Shown here piece by piece: positions 32,070 to 45,447 of a DNA stretch of 64,000 nucleotides (position 1 is the stretch's first letter; each line of letters opens with the position of its first letter). The DNA comes from Drosophila miranda (taxonomy: Eukaryota > Arthropoda > Insecta > Diptera > Drosophilidae). The DNA lies in assembly GCF_003369915.1 (NCBI RefSeq), contig NC_046677.1, positions 27,050,913 to 27,114,912 on the forward strand, written 5' to 3'. Position numbers and translations under genes: made by a program. The notes beneath the pieces are model-generated. The model had not been told where the DNA came from and searched no databases. It was given only the letters and a program-made list of their open reading frames with translations.

Positions 32070-33639
32070 ATGCGTCTGCTTTGGTTGTGTGCCGCCACGC
32101 TGGTGGTCCTGGCTAATGCTGGGACCCTCAAGGATACCCCCAAACAGCGGTTTGATAACTACGGAGTGTACAAGCTGACGATTCGGAACAGGATCCAATT
32201 GGCTTTGATCGAGAAGATTGGTGAGATCTCCAATAAGGTGAGACAGGATTTCATTTGGAATTGAAACTGTGGATTACCAAGGAGACTTATCCTTTTTGTA
32301 GTACGACATCTGGAAGGAATATGATGAGCATACCAAGGAAGTGCACATTATGGTTAGTCCCGAGGAGCTGAAGCACTTCCAGGAACTATTGAGAGTCAAC
32401 GGCATCAGCAGCGAGCAGATGATTGAGAATGTTCAAGAGTAAGTGCGCAATCGATAAGAGTGGATGGCCGATGGACGTGGCCGATTAGCCAACAATTATG
32501 CGGGGGTTTATGAGAGGCCATAAACATTACGATCCCATTCCCCCACTTAGGCTTATCGATGGAGAGCAAGTCACTGCCGCCGCAGATAGTGGCACCTTTG
32601 GCTGGACTAAATACTACGAGCTGTCCGAGATCGAGGCCTGGCTGGACAGTGTACTGGCCGCGTATCCCACGGTGACCGAGGAGTTCATCGTGGGCCAGTC
32701 CTACGAGGGACGCACCATTCGCGGCATTAAGATCTCCCACAAGGCGGGCAATCCGGGCATCTTCATCGAGTCCAATATCCATGCCAGGGAGTGGATTACA
32801 TCCGCCAGTGCCACATGGTTCATCAATCAGCTGCTCACGTCCGAAGAGCCGGCAGTTCGGGATCTGGCAGAGAGCTACGACTGGCACATTGTGCCCGTGT
32901 TCAATGTGGATGGCTTCGAGTACTCCCACGCGAAGGTGCCGGTTACTTTCTTCTACTTTCTTCTGTTTTAAACCAATTTCTTCTCCTCTCTTAGAATCGC
33001 ATGTGGAGGAAGACCCGTCAGCCGCATGCCACAAATGAATGCATTGGAGCCGATGCCAACCGAAACTTTGACTCCCACTGGCTGGAGAACAGTGGCGCCT
33101 CTTCGAATCCCTGCAGCGAGACGTTCGCCGGAGACGAGCCTGGCTCCGAGCCAGAGGCGAAGGCTTTGGTGGAGTACCTTACCCAGATAAAGGACCAGTT
33201 CAGCGTGTACATATCCTTCCACTCCTATGGCCAGTACCTGCTCTCTCCCTATGGACACACTGCCACAGAATTTCCAGACAACTACGCGGATCTCCTGGAG
33301 ATTGGCGAGGCCTTTGCCACCGCCATCGAAGACCTGCCCTACGGCACTGTCTACCGCTATGGCTCCACAGCCGATGTCCTTTGTAGGTTCACACCACAAT
33401 GAAGCGTCCTTAAACGATGGATAATCCGAATGTTTCTCTTTGTAGATGTGGCCACGGGCACCTCCGTGGACTGGGTGTTCAATGAGCTGGACAAGAAGGT
33501 TGCGTTCACCATCGAGTACCGCGACCTGGGACGCTATGGCTTCATTCTGCCCCCCGTGCAGATTATCCCCAACTGCGAGGAGCTGATGGCCGGCATGCTG
33601 GCTCTCATTGACAAGACCAAGGAACTGGGATATATATAA
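32070..33639 (+). CDS. secreted procarboxypeptidase A (M14A), tandem paralogue
   Basis: Exons 32070-32237, 32302-32438, 32551-32935, 32995-33382 and 33446-33639 give 423 aa. The ATG at 32070 puts the signal peptide (MRLLWLCAATLVVLANAG) at the very start; an in-frame ATG at 32061 would add three residues. The propeptide is followed by the catalytic domain with His179/Glu182 (IHAREW), His306 (FHSYGQ), Tyr360 and Glu383 (TIEYRDLGRYGF), at the same numbering as the upstream paralogue; exon 4 is 388 nt in both. The specificity position equivalent to CPA 255 is Val, typical of CPA-like cleavage after hydrophobic residues. The intron 3 donor is weak (GTGCCG). An initiator-like TCAGTT at 32053 suggests a very short leader. 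The stop lies 20 bp from the convergent Myo28B1 stop. Probably D. melanogaster CG18585 by position. Confidence 0.92.
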
Positions 33640-33659
33640 GCAATGTGTATTGTGTGGGA

Positions 33660-36600
33660 CTACCCCTGATCCTGATCAGTAAAGTACCTCACGTAGGAGG
33701 CCAGTAGATCGTCCATTTTGTAGCCCTGGGTGGTGCTGCACAGCAGCTTCGAGGCTCCGATCATGTTGCCGAAGCGTATGTGGAAGTGGTTCTTCCCCGA
33801 GCTCCACATCCCCAGCTGCGAGTACTCGAAGCTTCGGAGGGTTTGCTTCGTCTGGGCGTCCAGCAGGTGGAAGCCGGAGCTGTTGATGGCGATCAGAAGG
33901 CACTCGGGCAGGGTCTCGTCATTCTGCTGCTTCACCACAAAGAAGGTGGAGCCGAAGCACTGCTGCTGGGAGACGGCCTGCAGGAACAGCAGCTTGGCCT
34001 GGTCTTCGGTCAACTGCTCGTGGTGGATTCGTGGGAGGATCTGCTGGCGCCAATCGGCCACTGTCTGCAGGGGTATCAGATCCTCGGGCACCAGGCGGGG
34101 CAGCACTTCCGGCAGTCTCTGCAGACTGACCTCCTGATCCGCACTGTAGACGAGTCCCGCCAGCTGCGAGGCCTGCTCGCAGTCTATGGGATAGTAGCCC
34201 TTCAGATACTTGTGCAGCTCCTGGGGATAGCTGAAGATCACATCCCCATTGGGATCCTCGCCCGGCTGGTTGTTCAGCCAGAGCTTCCGCATGAAGTGCA
34301 GCTGGTAGTGGCCGTCGCAGACGGAGCGAATGGTCTTCTGCTGGCGCAGCCAGTACAGCAGTTGGCTGATGAAATCGAACACAAAGTCCGCCTCCGGCAT
34401 GGCGTACACCTTGTCGCCGGTCTTCAGGAAGATGCTGTAGCCCACGGCGGTCTTCAGCTCCAGTCGGTGGGCGATCTCCGTGATCAGCTCTGCCCCGCGC
34501 GTATGCGACTCAATCTCGAAGGCCTCCACCGTGTCGTCTGGGAAGTAGATCTTGTGGTAGATGTGCATGCACCGCTGCTGGATGCCCTCCACCTCGATCA
34601 GATGCGGCGCCTGCTTCCGCTGGCCGTGCTGCACGGAGCGCTTCAGGCGCTTCAGACAGGCATCCGCCAGCGAGTCGGCGCGCATGCGCAGCAGGATGAG
34701 CAGCTCCCGCATGATCAGGACACTGGGCGCCATCAGACCCGTGGCCAGATAGAGCAGGTCCCAGCCCCGCTTCTCGCCCTCCGTGGAGGGATTGTCGCTC
34801 AGCTGCTTCTTCAGCTGGCAGTAGAGCTCATCGCACAGCAGCGGATGCTGCAGAGCCGGCTGGAAGATGAGGTCCGTGTTGACGGGCAGATTGCTCCTGG
34901 CTATATCACCCATGTACTAGGGGGAAAATGGTGAAATTTAGTTTGGAACATTACTCCGAAATAGCCCTACTACCTTCAGTATGTGATGGTAGATGACCAA
35001 AGCCTGTTGAAACAGCTGCGGCTTCGATCCCAGCGCCTTGAGTAGCGGGGCCTTGAGTGGTTCCGGCGAATACTTCGAGAGAGGAGCCTTGTCAGATCTG
35101 AGGAAAAGGAAAACTTGGATTATCTTCCCTCCATTTCCGACTTTCCGAAGAACTCACTCTATGGCCTCCCTAAACTGCATCTCAGCCAGCTGAGAAATAT
35201 TGTGCTGACGACGGCGTAGAATAGCTTTGCGAGGAATCGGCTTGGGTGCCTCCTCATCGAATCGGCCTTCGCGAAAGATCTCCTGCAGCTTGGCGGTGGG
35301 CTCCGTGAGTGTGGCCAGGACACGGACATTGCCGGCGGCGAACTGACCCCACTGACCCTGGACACAGCCACGCCAGCACTGCTGGGCATTGCCGGCCATC
35401 AGTTGGGCCCCAGTGACACCCGAATCGAACTGGACGAGATCCCCGGGCGCGAGAGTGAGGAAGTCTTCGTCGTCCATCTCCTGGGAGTGGTCGAGGGCCA
35501 CGGCGAAGCTGGACCGCTGCCGGAGATTGTCCAGCATATAGTTGATTACCTCGCTGGCATCCTCGGCGGCGCTGCACTGCAGCACAAAGTTCACTTGCTG
35601 CACGGTGCGAACGTGCAGCTCCTCGTTGGACTCCGTGTGCACCTTCAGCAGCTCGGCGAAGCTGCAGGAGGCCAGCACCTGCTCCGTTTCGTCGATCAGG
35701 AAGAGCCCTGTGGCATTGATGGCCAGCATCAGCTCGTCGCTCTGCAGCTTTGGGCCCTCCTTGCGGAGCACCTCGAACAGCCGCGAGTGTCGCATGGGCC
35801 ACGAGAGATGGGCAAACAAACAGATGTCCTCTTTGGCCCTCTGCTGGCTGGCCGCCATCTGCTCTGCATCCTGCTCCTGCCTGACATACGAACTGCGCTC
35901 GTAGGTGGCTGCAATGAGGCGGCTCCAGTTCTGCACGGCACGCTCGCCCGGGGCCAGGAGATCACTTGGGACGAAGGCCGTGATCTCGGTGGCCTGCAGG
36001 CTTCCGATGGCGACCGGGCCGTGCTCAATGAAGCAGGCCAAGGCACAGACCATGGCAATGTCCTTCTCGGAGCGACAGCGATACTCTCCGCACTTGAGGC
36101 CGTTCATGATCTGCTTGTAGATCAGATGCGTGGCCTTGGGGTCCACCGCGGTATCATGCCACGTGGCGAACATCTCCTTACGCAGGTACAGCTTCCAGGG
36201 GGCATCCAGCTGGCGCTGCTCGCACACCGAAATGGCGTCCAGCACGTGCTCTCGTCCAGCGCCGAGTGGCATGAGTCTGCCGTGCAGGGACATCAGCAAT
36301 CCGAAGCCAAAGCAGTCGCTCAGTCCCAGGCCCTGGCACAGCTGCTGCACGGCCTCCCTGGCCGTGCTGGCGGCATCCACCTGCAGTCGACGCGTCCCTC
36401 CGTCCATCAGGTGAATGTCCAGCTTCAGGGGCTGGCGTCCGCGGATGGCCTGCAGCTCTAGCAGCGACGGCGGCTGGCAGCGGGCGCCATTCATCAGAGT
36501 CCGCTCCAGACGCTGCAGCGAGGGAGCGGCCTGGAGCTGGGCGGTTCCCTGCTTCATGAAGCTCCGGAGATGCGGCTCAAAGTCCGTGCTTGGCGGAAAG

Positions 36601-39600
36601 CAGCTCAGGCAGAGGGACAGGAGCAGCCAGCCCCGGGAATAGGAAGTGCGGCTGGGATTCAAGTACAGCTGCTTGCAGATCTGAGCAATAATTTCATCTC
36701 TGGCAGGAGTTGAAAGGTTAATATTGATACACTCCTTACTGCCAAGCCTTACCTCAGGTTATCCTTCAGGATGCCATGTCCAATGATGAAGTGCAGCTTG
36801 TCCAGATGGCTGCTGGAGGCATTCAGCCAGTGCTGGTAGAACATCTCGGCCTCCCTCTGGCTGCTGCCCTGCAGCTTGGAGGGACGCTTGAGGGCCTGAC
36901 GCACAAATAGTCGGGGCTTTGAAGAACCAAATGCGCTCAAGAGCCGCGACAAATCACTCATGATATTGGCATCGTCCAAGGGGAGAATGGGCGACGATGG
37001 GGCTACCTCTGGGATATCGCCCATAAAGCGCAGAATCGTCAACCAAATGGCCTAGGGATGGGATAAGTCTCTGAATCTCTGTTTGTGCTATACTTAGAAA
37101 GGACTCACCTTTGAGGCCATTTCATCCAAAGGCAGTTCCTGCTTCAGCAGGGCCTGCTTCAGGGGCTTCCTCTCATGCTGTGCTGTGGCGCCACCGCAGA
37201 AGTACGTGGAGGCATATTTCAGATAGCTAAAGTCCGAGGTGTCTATGTTCTTGGGCACCGGCTTGGGCAGGCGTATGGTGTCGCCGGAGGCTATGGCCTG
37301 GAGCCTCTTCCGAGCAGCCTGCAAATAAAGAAGGTTTCATTTAGTGATTTCTAGGGTAAACTCTTTGCGACTCGTTCAACTATTTAGCTCTCTCCCTCTC
37401 TCTGTGGAGCCCTCAAGTGGTGTTCTCTTATACTCTTAGACATTCAATTCAGTTTATATTTCAGAGGCATTAATTATTTCGACAGCTGTAATCTGAGTGC
37501 CACTTATCGAGAGGTGCTTTAGGCGTAAGCTTTTATAAATATACGGGGTATGCTGCACCCGAAGATATGCCCTCGCGATAAGGACTCTGCGGCCGATTAT
37601 TTACGATCGGGGTTTTATTTCATTTATCATTTGGGGTATTTGTTTTAAACTTCTGCCGCCCCACTGATAGCGGCCTGTCGCCCGCCACTGGCCACGCTCC
37701 ACATCCATTTTCCTTTGGCTCGAAATTCAGTTGCTGACTAAAGACGACCCGGTGTGGATCTCCGACTTCTAGGAACCTATTCGAAATCTAGCAAATAAAT
37801 TATATTTTTTTTTACTGGTGTGGTTGTTGTTGTGCTTTGTGGTTGTTTTATTTTGAAGTGGAAATGGTAAAGGTTACCGGGGAATATTCTGGCCTGAAGG
37901 AAGATATTTCCCGAGTAAAATTCTATTAAATATAATCTAAAGTTCTAGGAAATTCTTGGAATTTTTTGGTATATGCTATAAAGTGTTTCCAGTGGAAATT
38001 CCTGAACTATTTATATGAAATTCCACAGCGATTATTTTTGCTCAAGGAAATGGGGCCGTAAATTTTAGAGGAAACCCTCTATGGCTTGGCCTATGACTTG
38101 GGGGCTGTAAATAACCTTCTGGCTAATCTTTTTGTTAATGAGTCCAGCTTTTATGATGTAAATACAATAAATATAAATAATTTCCGCTTCAATAAGAGCC
38201 TTTCGATCGGTATCTATGGCATAGGAATATTTTAAGAACTCTAAAAAGCTCTAATCTTTAGAAAACCAATTGAAAAAAAAAGAAATGAATGTCGTATCTG
38301 TATAGAGATAATCTATTCCTAAAGTCTAGGCGAATAAAATAAATATATAACCAAATTAGTCATAGGTTCATGGTATTTGAATATAATGGTGACATGCGAT
38401 CCCAGAGGGTGGGTTATTATGGGGACACTCACTGGAATTGACGGGTACGATATACAATAAGCCAAAGATTGGGGGCGAATGGAAAGCAAACCACAACCAA
38501 CGCAGAGCAGACGAGAAAACGAAACATTTATCTCTAGATTCCTTAGATATCACCAGCAATGGGTTTTATTTACAGAGTATAATAAATATTATGGTTATAC
38601 AGATACTACGATATATACATTCATCGATTGAGGAAACTGTAACAAAAAGCGATCACAAACACAGCTTTTTCTCATTCTACAAATACAATATATACTCGTG
38701 TACGTATATATTATATGGCATATACAAGCTGCATTTAATAGATTTGTACATAAAAAAGTAGGTAGCCAAATGGAGTCCCAATGAAGGCGAGTCGCAAGGC
38801 TGGAGGACGACCCTGGCAGCCATGGAGTCGTCGTCCAGCCTTGGGAGTAATATCATCTACAGCTATGTCTAGTTTGTTCAGGGCCCCTCTGTCCCGGCCG
38901 AGCGTCCCTACTAGAGGCGGGTCTGGTTGACGATCTTCCGCGGCGCCGCCTCGTAGTAGTTGACGGGCCGGGACAGGAGCTTCGTGGGCACGTCTCTGCG
39001 CAGGCGCAGCTCCCGCTCGAACATCAGCGACTTCGCCTTGACATTCGGCCCCAGGGGACCACTCACATCGGGCTCGTCGTTGAGGAAGCCGAACACATCG
39101 TCCACCATCTGCTTGGAGGACTCCACGTCGTTGTAGCCCTGCGGGCTCTCCGGTATGGGGGCACTGCCGTTCGTGGCCATGGCGGTGGTCTGACTGGCGG
39201 GACGCGTGGCCACAGGAGCAGCGACGATCAGAGTGGTCGGTGGCGGCGGCAGGGACATGCGCGCCTGCAGGGTGGGCGCCTTGGGCGCCTCCTGCTTGAG
39301 GGACTTTGTGCGCTTTGGCTGCTGCAGAGCGGCCATGGCCAGGGCATTGCGGGTGGCTGCCTCGTCCTTGAGCAGCTGCTCCTCCGCGGCCTTGAGCCGC
39401 TGCTCCTCCTCGGCCTTGAGACGCTGCGCCTCCTGTTCCTCGTTGAGACGCAGCTGCTCTTGCTCCTTCTGTGCCTTTTGCTCCTGCTGCTGCTTGAGAC
39501 GCTGCAGCTCTTGCTCCTCCTTCAGGCGCACCACCTTCTGCTGCTCGTCCTTCTGCCGCTGTCTGCGGGCCGCCAGCTTCGACTGGAAGTCCTTGCGGGT

Positions 39601-42600
39601 GAGGTAGCCCCGTGACAGGGCCTGCAGCTTGATGGTGCGGCATCTTACCATCGTGAATTTCGTGGTCAGCTGCTGGGAAGCTACGCAGGCGCCCAACCGG
39701 TGGAAGCCCTGGCGCATGATCTGGTACTTACGACGCTGGAGGCGACCCCGCCAATGCCGCTGCACGGTGACGATGGCCTGGCGGTATCTCTGCAGATATC
39801 GCCGGAAGAGCACGCGCCGGAACCCTCGCTGTATGGCCACAATCGACTTGAGCATCAGCTGCGAGCGCTGCACCTCCAGGCTGGCATCATCCTCGTCCCG
39901 CAGGAAGAGCTTGGTCTTGCCGAACTGGCGGTCCGAGTCGGCGGGCAGTGTGGCCAAACAGATCTGCTGCGCCACCTGGCGACAGTCGACCTTCTCCAGG
40001 GGTCCCGTGGGCGGCACCAGCAATCGATAGCGCTCCACGAAGGCGCGGTAGGCGGTGCGTATGGGATATCCTGCGCGTCGGATGCGCGCCGTCTCCATCA
40101 TGCCCGAGTAGCGTAGCTGTCGCACACAGAGCTCCTTGTCAAAGTTCTACAACAGGATACAAGAGGGTCAAGAACTGACAAGCCTTTGGTCTCCGTCACG
40201 CTACTCACCTTTGGCTCCTTGTATTCGTTCGGCTTGATGCACCTTATGAAGTAGGGATGCGACTGCGCGAGGGTCCTCATCAGCATGTCCAGGGAGTTCC
40301 TGAACTTCACGCACAGCGTCGGCTGTTTCTTGGCCGTGTCCATGGGCATTTCGTTGGGGAAGATATCCACTAGATACTTGTTCGCCGAGCGCTGAATCAG
40401 CGCCCTCAGGTCACCGCTGAACGAGTCGCGATTCTTTTCGAGGAAGCCCAGCGGATTGTACATGACGACGCCCGCATAGTGACGGATGCCAAACAGCGAG
40501 GTCTGTGTGGTCTTGCCTTTCACATAAATCGAGCGATTGCCATGCTGGACATGGAGCTTCTCGAGCAGGGTGCTGTCCGTGCCCTTGGGGAACTTTGATT
40601 CCTCATCGATCAGGGACATGAGGTTCATCGGTTTCATGCCAATGAGGTCGAGTATTTGTTGATTGTCCTGGAATTCGATGTGCTGCCAGTTGATGTGCTC
40701 GTTCTGGTACTCATCTTGTTCCATCTAAAGTAAAGAAATGAAAGATTGTTAAGAGGGGGAGAGCAAGTGGTAGAGCACTTGATGGTTACGATGCGAATAG
40801 GTATTCCGAAGAATATCTTAAGATTATGGAATGAATAGCAGGTTTAGTCGAATATAGAATACCGTGCCAGCCCTGAACATGAACAGACATGCATGTTGAG
40901 ACCCGTTTGCTTCGCTTTGTTTTGTATTTGCTGAGAGAGAGAGGCCCCACGACAGAGAACGGGTCTTGTTGTTGCTGCGAGAGAGCCATACATGCATTGA
41001 GAGATAAGAGGTGGTCCGCTAACTCTCTTTCGGGTGCTCAGCACTACAGAGAGCGCTTTGACGCCCTGTTTGACGGGAGAGAGACCAACGAAGTGGGCTG
41101 TAAGACCCGAAAAGAGAGCGCTTTGCTTTTGCGGACCAGCTTGCTTAATTTGATCATGGAGTAGACAAGAGAGCGCAAGAGAGAGAGACGCAAAGCTCCC
41201 CTCGTAGATCCAATGTAGATCGAGGGATCCTATCCCAGACTCACCTTGAAGATGTGCCCCACAAAGAACTGCTGTAGATTCTCGTTGGCATAGTTGATGC
41301 ACAGCTGCTCGAAGCTGTTGTTGTCAAAGTTCTCGAACCCAAAGATGTCCAGGACCCCGATGCTGTTCATCGGCCGGTCCGGCTGCTTGTTGATCGTCTC
41401 ATTGATGCGCCGCACGATCCGCACGAAGATGCCGTCGTACAGGGACTTCACGAAGGCGTCGCGTCCCTCCAGGGCCGACTCCTTGGACAGGCTGGTGGTC
41501 ACATGCTCGCCATGGACGAATATTGTGCGCTGGGTCAGGGCCAGGTTCAACGGAGCCACCGGTATGCCCAGCAGCTTGGCCACCCTCTTGAGGTTCTCGT
41601 CGTCTTCCACCTCGGCCGCCTCCTGGTTGGCCACCTCGGTGGCCTTGAAGCGCAGGTTGCCCAGGTGCAGGATGGCCGCCAGCAGGCAGAGTATGCTCCA
41701 CATCTCCTCCGGCTTGAAGGAGAGCACCTTCATGGCCGCCCGGATGTCGGCAAAGTCCTTGGCGTCCCCCCTGCCGGGCAGGGTGAAGCACCCGCCCTGC
41801 GATAGGTAATGGTACTGGCTGGGGGACTGCTCCTGCAGCATGAGACGCTGCCGCTCCGGCGGCGTGAGCCCCGCCAGCATGCAGTAGAAGATGTGGTAGT
41901 TGCGCTCCTCCCGACTCTGGAAGACGATGCGGGATTTCTCGAGCAGGTACTGTTGGATGCGGGCCCCCTGGATGGCGCCCTCGGGCGTGAACCGGATCTC
42001 GATGTACTTCCCGAAGCGCGAGGAGTTGTCGTTCCGCACGGTCTTGGCATTGCCGAAGGCCTCCATTATCGGATTGGCCTCGATGATCTGCTGCTCGATC
42101 CACGAGTGCTTGCCGCTGATCGCGGCCAGGTACTGCAGGATCAGCTTGGTGCTCTCCGTCTTGCCCGCCCCCGACTCGCCGCTGATGACCACGCACTGGT
42201 TCTCCTTGTGCCGCTGCAGCCGCTGGAACGCGTTGTCGCTGACGGCGAAGATGTGCGGCGGCAGCTCGCTCAAGGCCTTGTTCCTGTACAGCTGGATCTC
42301 CCGATTCGTGTAGATCGGCAGTATCTGATAAGGATTGATGGCCACCAGCATGGAGCCGGTGTAAGTCTGAAAGGGAGAGAGAGAGTGGCGTTTAGTCACA
42401 GCCTCGGATATCCTTTTGGTTCCCATCACTCACGTATATCAACTGCTTGGCATAGCGGTTCTCCAAGTTCCTCAGGATCGTGTACTCCTGCAGATCGCCC
42501 AGCGTGATCATGTCCTCCACATCCTCCTGCGACGTGATGTGCATGGCCTTGAGCACGTCCCCGGCTGGCACCCAGAACTGCTTCTTGCGATCATCGCACA

Positions 42601-44334
42601 CCAGGGTCTGGGTCTTCTCCGTGCGCACGATACGGGCCCCGAAAGGCACTGCAAACTCGCTGGTGGCATTCTGCGGCTTCACCCACACATACTCGCCCTG
42701 TCGATAGAAAATTGAGGGATTCCCCTGAGGTTAGTTTTTACATCATAAATGTAACCGATAAGAACTGATAAGCTACAGTTCGATAGTTCATAAATCACGG
42801 GGCAGTCCATAAAGACCTTTAAATAGAACTGAAAACTAACGAAAAACGAGATATTCGAAAGACCAATGAACTTGTAGAGTTTTCCCATGAAAAAACAAGC
42901 CAAAAACCACCCATAAATTTCTACTTGAAAGATCTCTGATGATCAATGAGTTTTCCTAAACGATTATTGAGCTCTTTTTCGTAGAATTTGCCCCCCTTTT
43001 CAATCGAGCCGGCTACAACACGATATCGAGTCAACAAAGAACTAGATTTACCCCTTGGTAACCCCCTAAAATGGCAGAAATACCTATAGAACTTATAAAC
43101 GTTTATATCGTTTGGTGCCACACCCAACACGATATCGGCCAGTGAAGAGGAAATTATTTTATGTCCACAGTAGAGTTTGCTCTGCAAACCCTTGAATATC
43201 GTGGCCTGATTTAAATATAAAAGAAAAGAACACAAACGGTAGCCGACTTTCGGCAAATATGTGCAGCTGTCGGCAGTCATTATCTTATCATTGGAATGCC
43301 GATACACAAAGCAGGTCTTATCGGTATCTGAGCATCGAATCGACACTACGAGGCAGCACCAAGCAGGTGATAATTGCCAAAACGAAGGGGTCACACGGGC
43401 AGATATGACCTTGCCTATGGAACCATCCCAAGATTAGATTACTCTGCCGGAGGCCTATTCCCGGCCATGAGCCATGAGCAAACACCTGCTATATAAATCG
43501 AGACTAATGTCTCACTAAGTGCCTTCCAACGATCGTAAATACAGATCCCACAATCGGGAATTCGCTAATCGAAATGTCTGCCGTGTCGTGTCGGTGAGAT
43601 CACCTCCCCAAAAAGTGTGAGTCATTAGTTTTCCGAATCAATAAATAAGTATTCCATGAATTAGATGGAATTCGGCACAGTGGTAGTGGAACATGGCAAA
43701 GAGTAGGCTGTGTTGAGATTCCCGGAAGACACAAAAGTCGTACAGACAGATATGTGTGCGATTTATAATGTTTATTCCGTTGAAAGCCGTTGTGGCTCAG
43801 TGGTTTAGGGCTGGCCAAAGCCTTTTACAGCGCTCTCAAGACCTGCCTCGTATCTTCTTTCCTGTGCTGTTCAATCTATAATCTTTAATTGACTTTTCGC
43901 TGTTTCGATAAGAAGTTTGCTTTGGCTGCGAATGGCAGGGAGTGAAGGGCTTTACACGCTCAAACTATGGCAACCCATGACTAGCCGCAGTGACGGACAC
44001 AATTGAGTTTTGAGCTACCTAATCATAAATACTTTATGCTCATAATCTTTGGGTATTATTATGTACATTCCATGCAGCCGCAGGTGGAACAACACAATTA
44101 GCACACGTGTAGGCTCCACGGAATGGAGTCGCGTCTGGTTGATAAGTTTAAAATTAAAATATGCCCCATGATGGCAGCGGGAGGGGTGTCGTGTGATATC
44201 AGTTATCAGAGCAATTTTCTGATAAGACTTTTGGAGGGTGGGGGGAGACTGGAAGACAGGCTATTTCGGTGCCACGACAACCAGGAAGTCTCTATGGAAA
44301 TTTCACTTACATGCTCCCGCACAAACTCGGACAT
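33660..44334 (-). CDS. Myo28B1: class VII-like unconventional myosin heavy chain
   Basis: Long-form exons are 44334-44311, 42697-42434, 42366-41245, 40724-40209, 40146-39067, 37318-37109, 37051-36753, 36699-35158, 35097-34974 and 34916-33660, giving 2145 aa. The first exon supplies only MSEFVREH, joined to GEYVWVKPQ. The motor has P-loop [10 protein letters not shown] (about 159), switch [11 protein letters not shown] and switch [17 protein letters not shown]. About four IQ motifs follow (for example [15 protein letters not shown]), then a charged Glu/Lys/Gln helix and a tail of MyTH4, FERM, SH3-like (about 1585-1645), MyTH4 and FERM, the full myosin VII plan. Such motors carry cargo or anchor actin bundles in membrane protrusions. 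Gene position and plan match D. melanogaster Myo28B1 (CG6976) rather than crinkled. A short form ends at 38911. Confidence 0.93.
37319..38910 (-). other. Myo28B1 intron / 3' UTR of its short form
   Basis: No coding sequence was seen. For the long transcript this is part of a 1.75-kb intron (39066-37319). If the short transcript exists, its 3' UTR runs from 38910, with AATAAA on the minus strand (TTTATT near 38566-38571). The remainder is AT-rich. Confidence 0.5.
38911..39066 (-). other. Myo28B1: alternative terminal coding segment of Myo28B1 short form
   Basis: If the donor GAT|GTGAGT at 39067/39066 is not used, the frame continues for 51 codons to a TAG ending at 38911. The segment is basic ([20 protein letters not shown]) and ends NQTRL. 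It would give a 1053-aa motor-plus-neck form without MyTH4-FERM domains. The frame stays open across the whole segment with codon usage like the upstream exon. Confidence 0.6.
42698..44310 (-). other. Myo28B1 first intron
   Basis: A 1.6-kb intron separates the 8-codon first exon from the motor. It contains no recognised gene. A box-A-like sequence at 43787 was examined and rejected as a tRNA. Confidence 0.6.
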
Positions 44335-45447
44335 CTCGTAGACGTATTTCACTCCCCGCTCCCCGCTCCACTCCACACTCCCCACTTTACACACGCGCCG
44401 ACAACAACGACGATTCTTAATTGGCAAATGTTTGCCCCACAAAGGTTTTTTTTTGTGTCTGTTTTCACAGCCGTTTTCACTTTCTTGCACGGCGATCAAA
44501 GATTCTTTTCTCGGTTCTTTTCGTTTTCCTTGGCCAAGTTCTGTTCCGTTCCGCACGGAGTCTCGCACACTTCTGAGCGCTCTTCAATGCGGCCCCTCAA
44601 TGGGGCCTCTGACAGGGTGGTTGGGGGCTCTTATCTGATAGCTGATAACGAATATTGAACGCTTTTTGGCAGCCCTTATCGCGGCTGCCACCCCACAACG
44701 ACTCCGCCATATGGCGGGTGTCGCACAGATGGCCCGGGGTCGGAAAATTGTCTGCCTGCCCTGGCAATATGCATACGTCACGATTAACGTTGCTCTAATG
44801 TATCCGATGTGGTATCTCCCGATACCCGCTTATCTGACAATAAATGCTGCATGGCACTGACCCCGCTCATGAGTCATGTGATTGGTCATGAGTCTAACGC
44901 AAGTTTGAGGGACCATAGTGAAATACCAGAGCAACAAATTGTTTCAGAATTGTGCTGTGACAAAGGTTGATTCGATAGACACGAACCACTCTTGGGTTTG
45001 TGTTTAAAGGTTCCCGGAAAACGCTCAAGAACGAGTGTAAGTCGTATATCACTCGATTGCGTAAAGGAAGGAAGCTCCACCTCTCGAAGAGAACCCTTTT
45101 TGTGGTGCCATTTCAGAGGTGTATCGTTCCATTCCATTGTTCCCATGCCATGACGAACTCCTGCAGTGTCTCACTTTGATTTGTGATGTACGGACACTCG
45201 CATTAATCAACCGAATCCGATTTGTCAAGAGCCGAGCCCATGTCGTATTTAATATACTTCTCAAGTTTCCAATTACGCAGTTTCATTTATAGAATTACCC
45301 ATAAACAGATGTTATTTAGAGAATGTATGAAATACCTGCTATCCACTCTCCTGTAACCCCCCCTCCCCGGCCGCACATAAATTGCAAAGTCCAACAGTTG
45401 TGGGTGATTCGTCATTCAGTGCCCCACTGGCGTTTGGCTATCGGTCG

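Noticed and set aside
33780..36461. Plus-strand ORFs of 384 and 352 aa opposite Myo28B1
   Set aside because: Antisense of the MyTH4-FERM exons; high third-position GC removes stops on the other strand. Composition is Leu/Gln/His-rich with no family.
41809..42507. 232-aa plus-strand ORF opposite the myosin motor
   Set aside because: Antisense shadow; it also crosses a myosin intron boundary without any feature of its own.
43787..43860. Possible tRNA (TGGCTCAGTGG matches box A)
   Set aside because: No box B (GGTTCRANNCC) and no acceptor-stem pairing within 150 bases.
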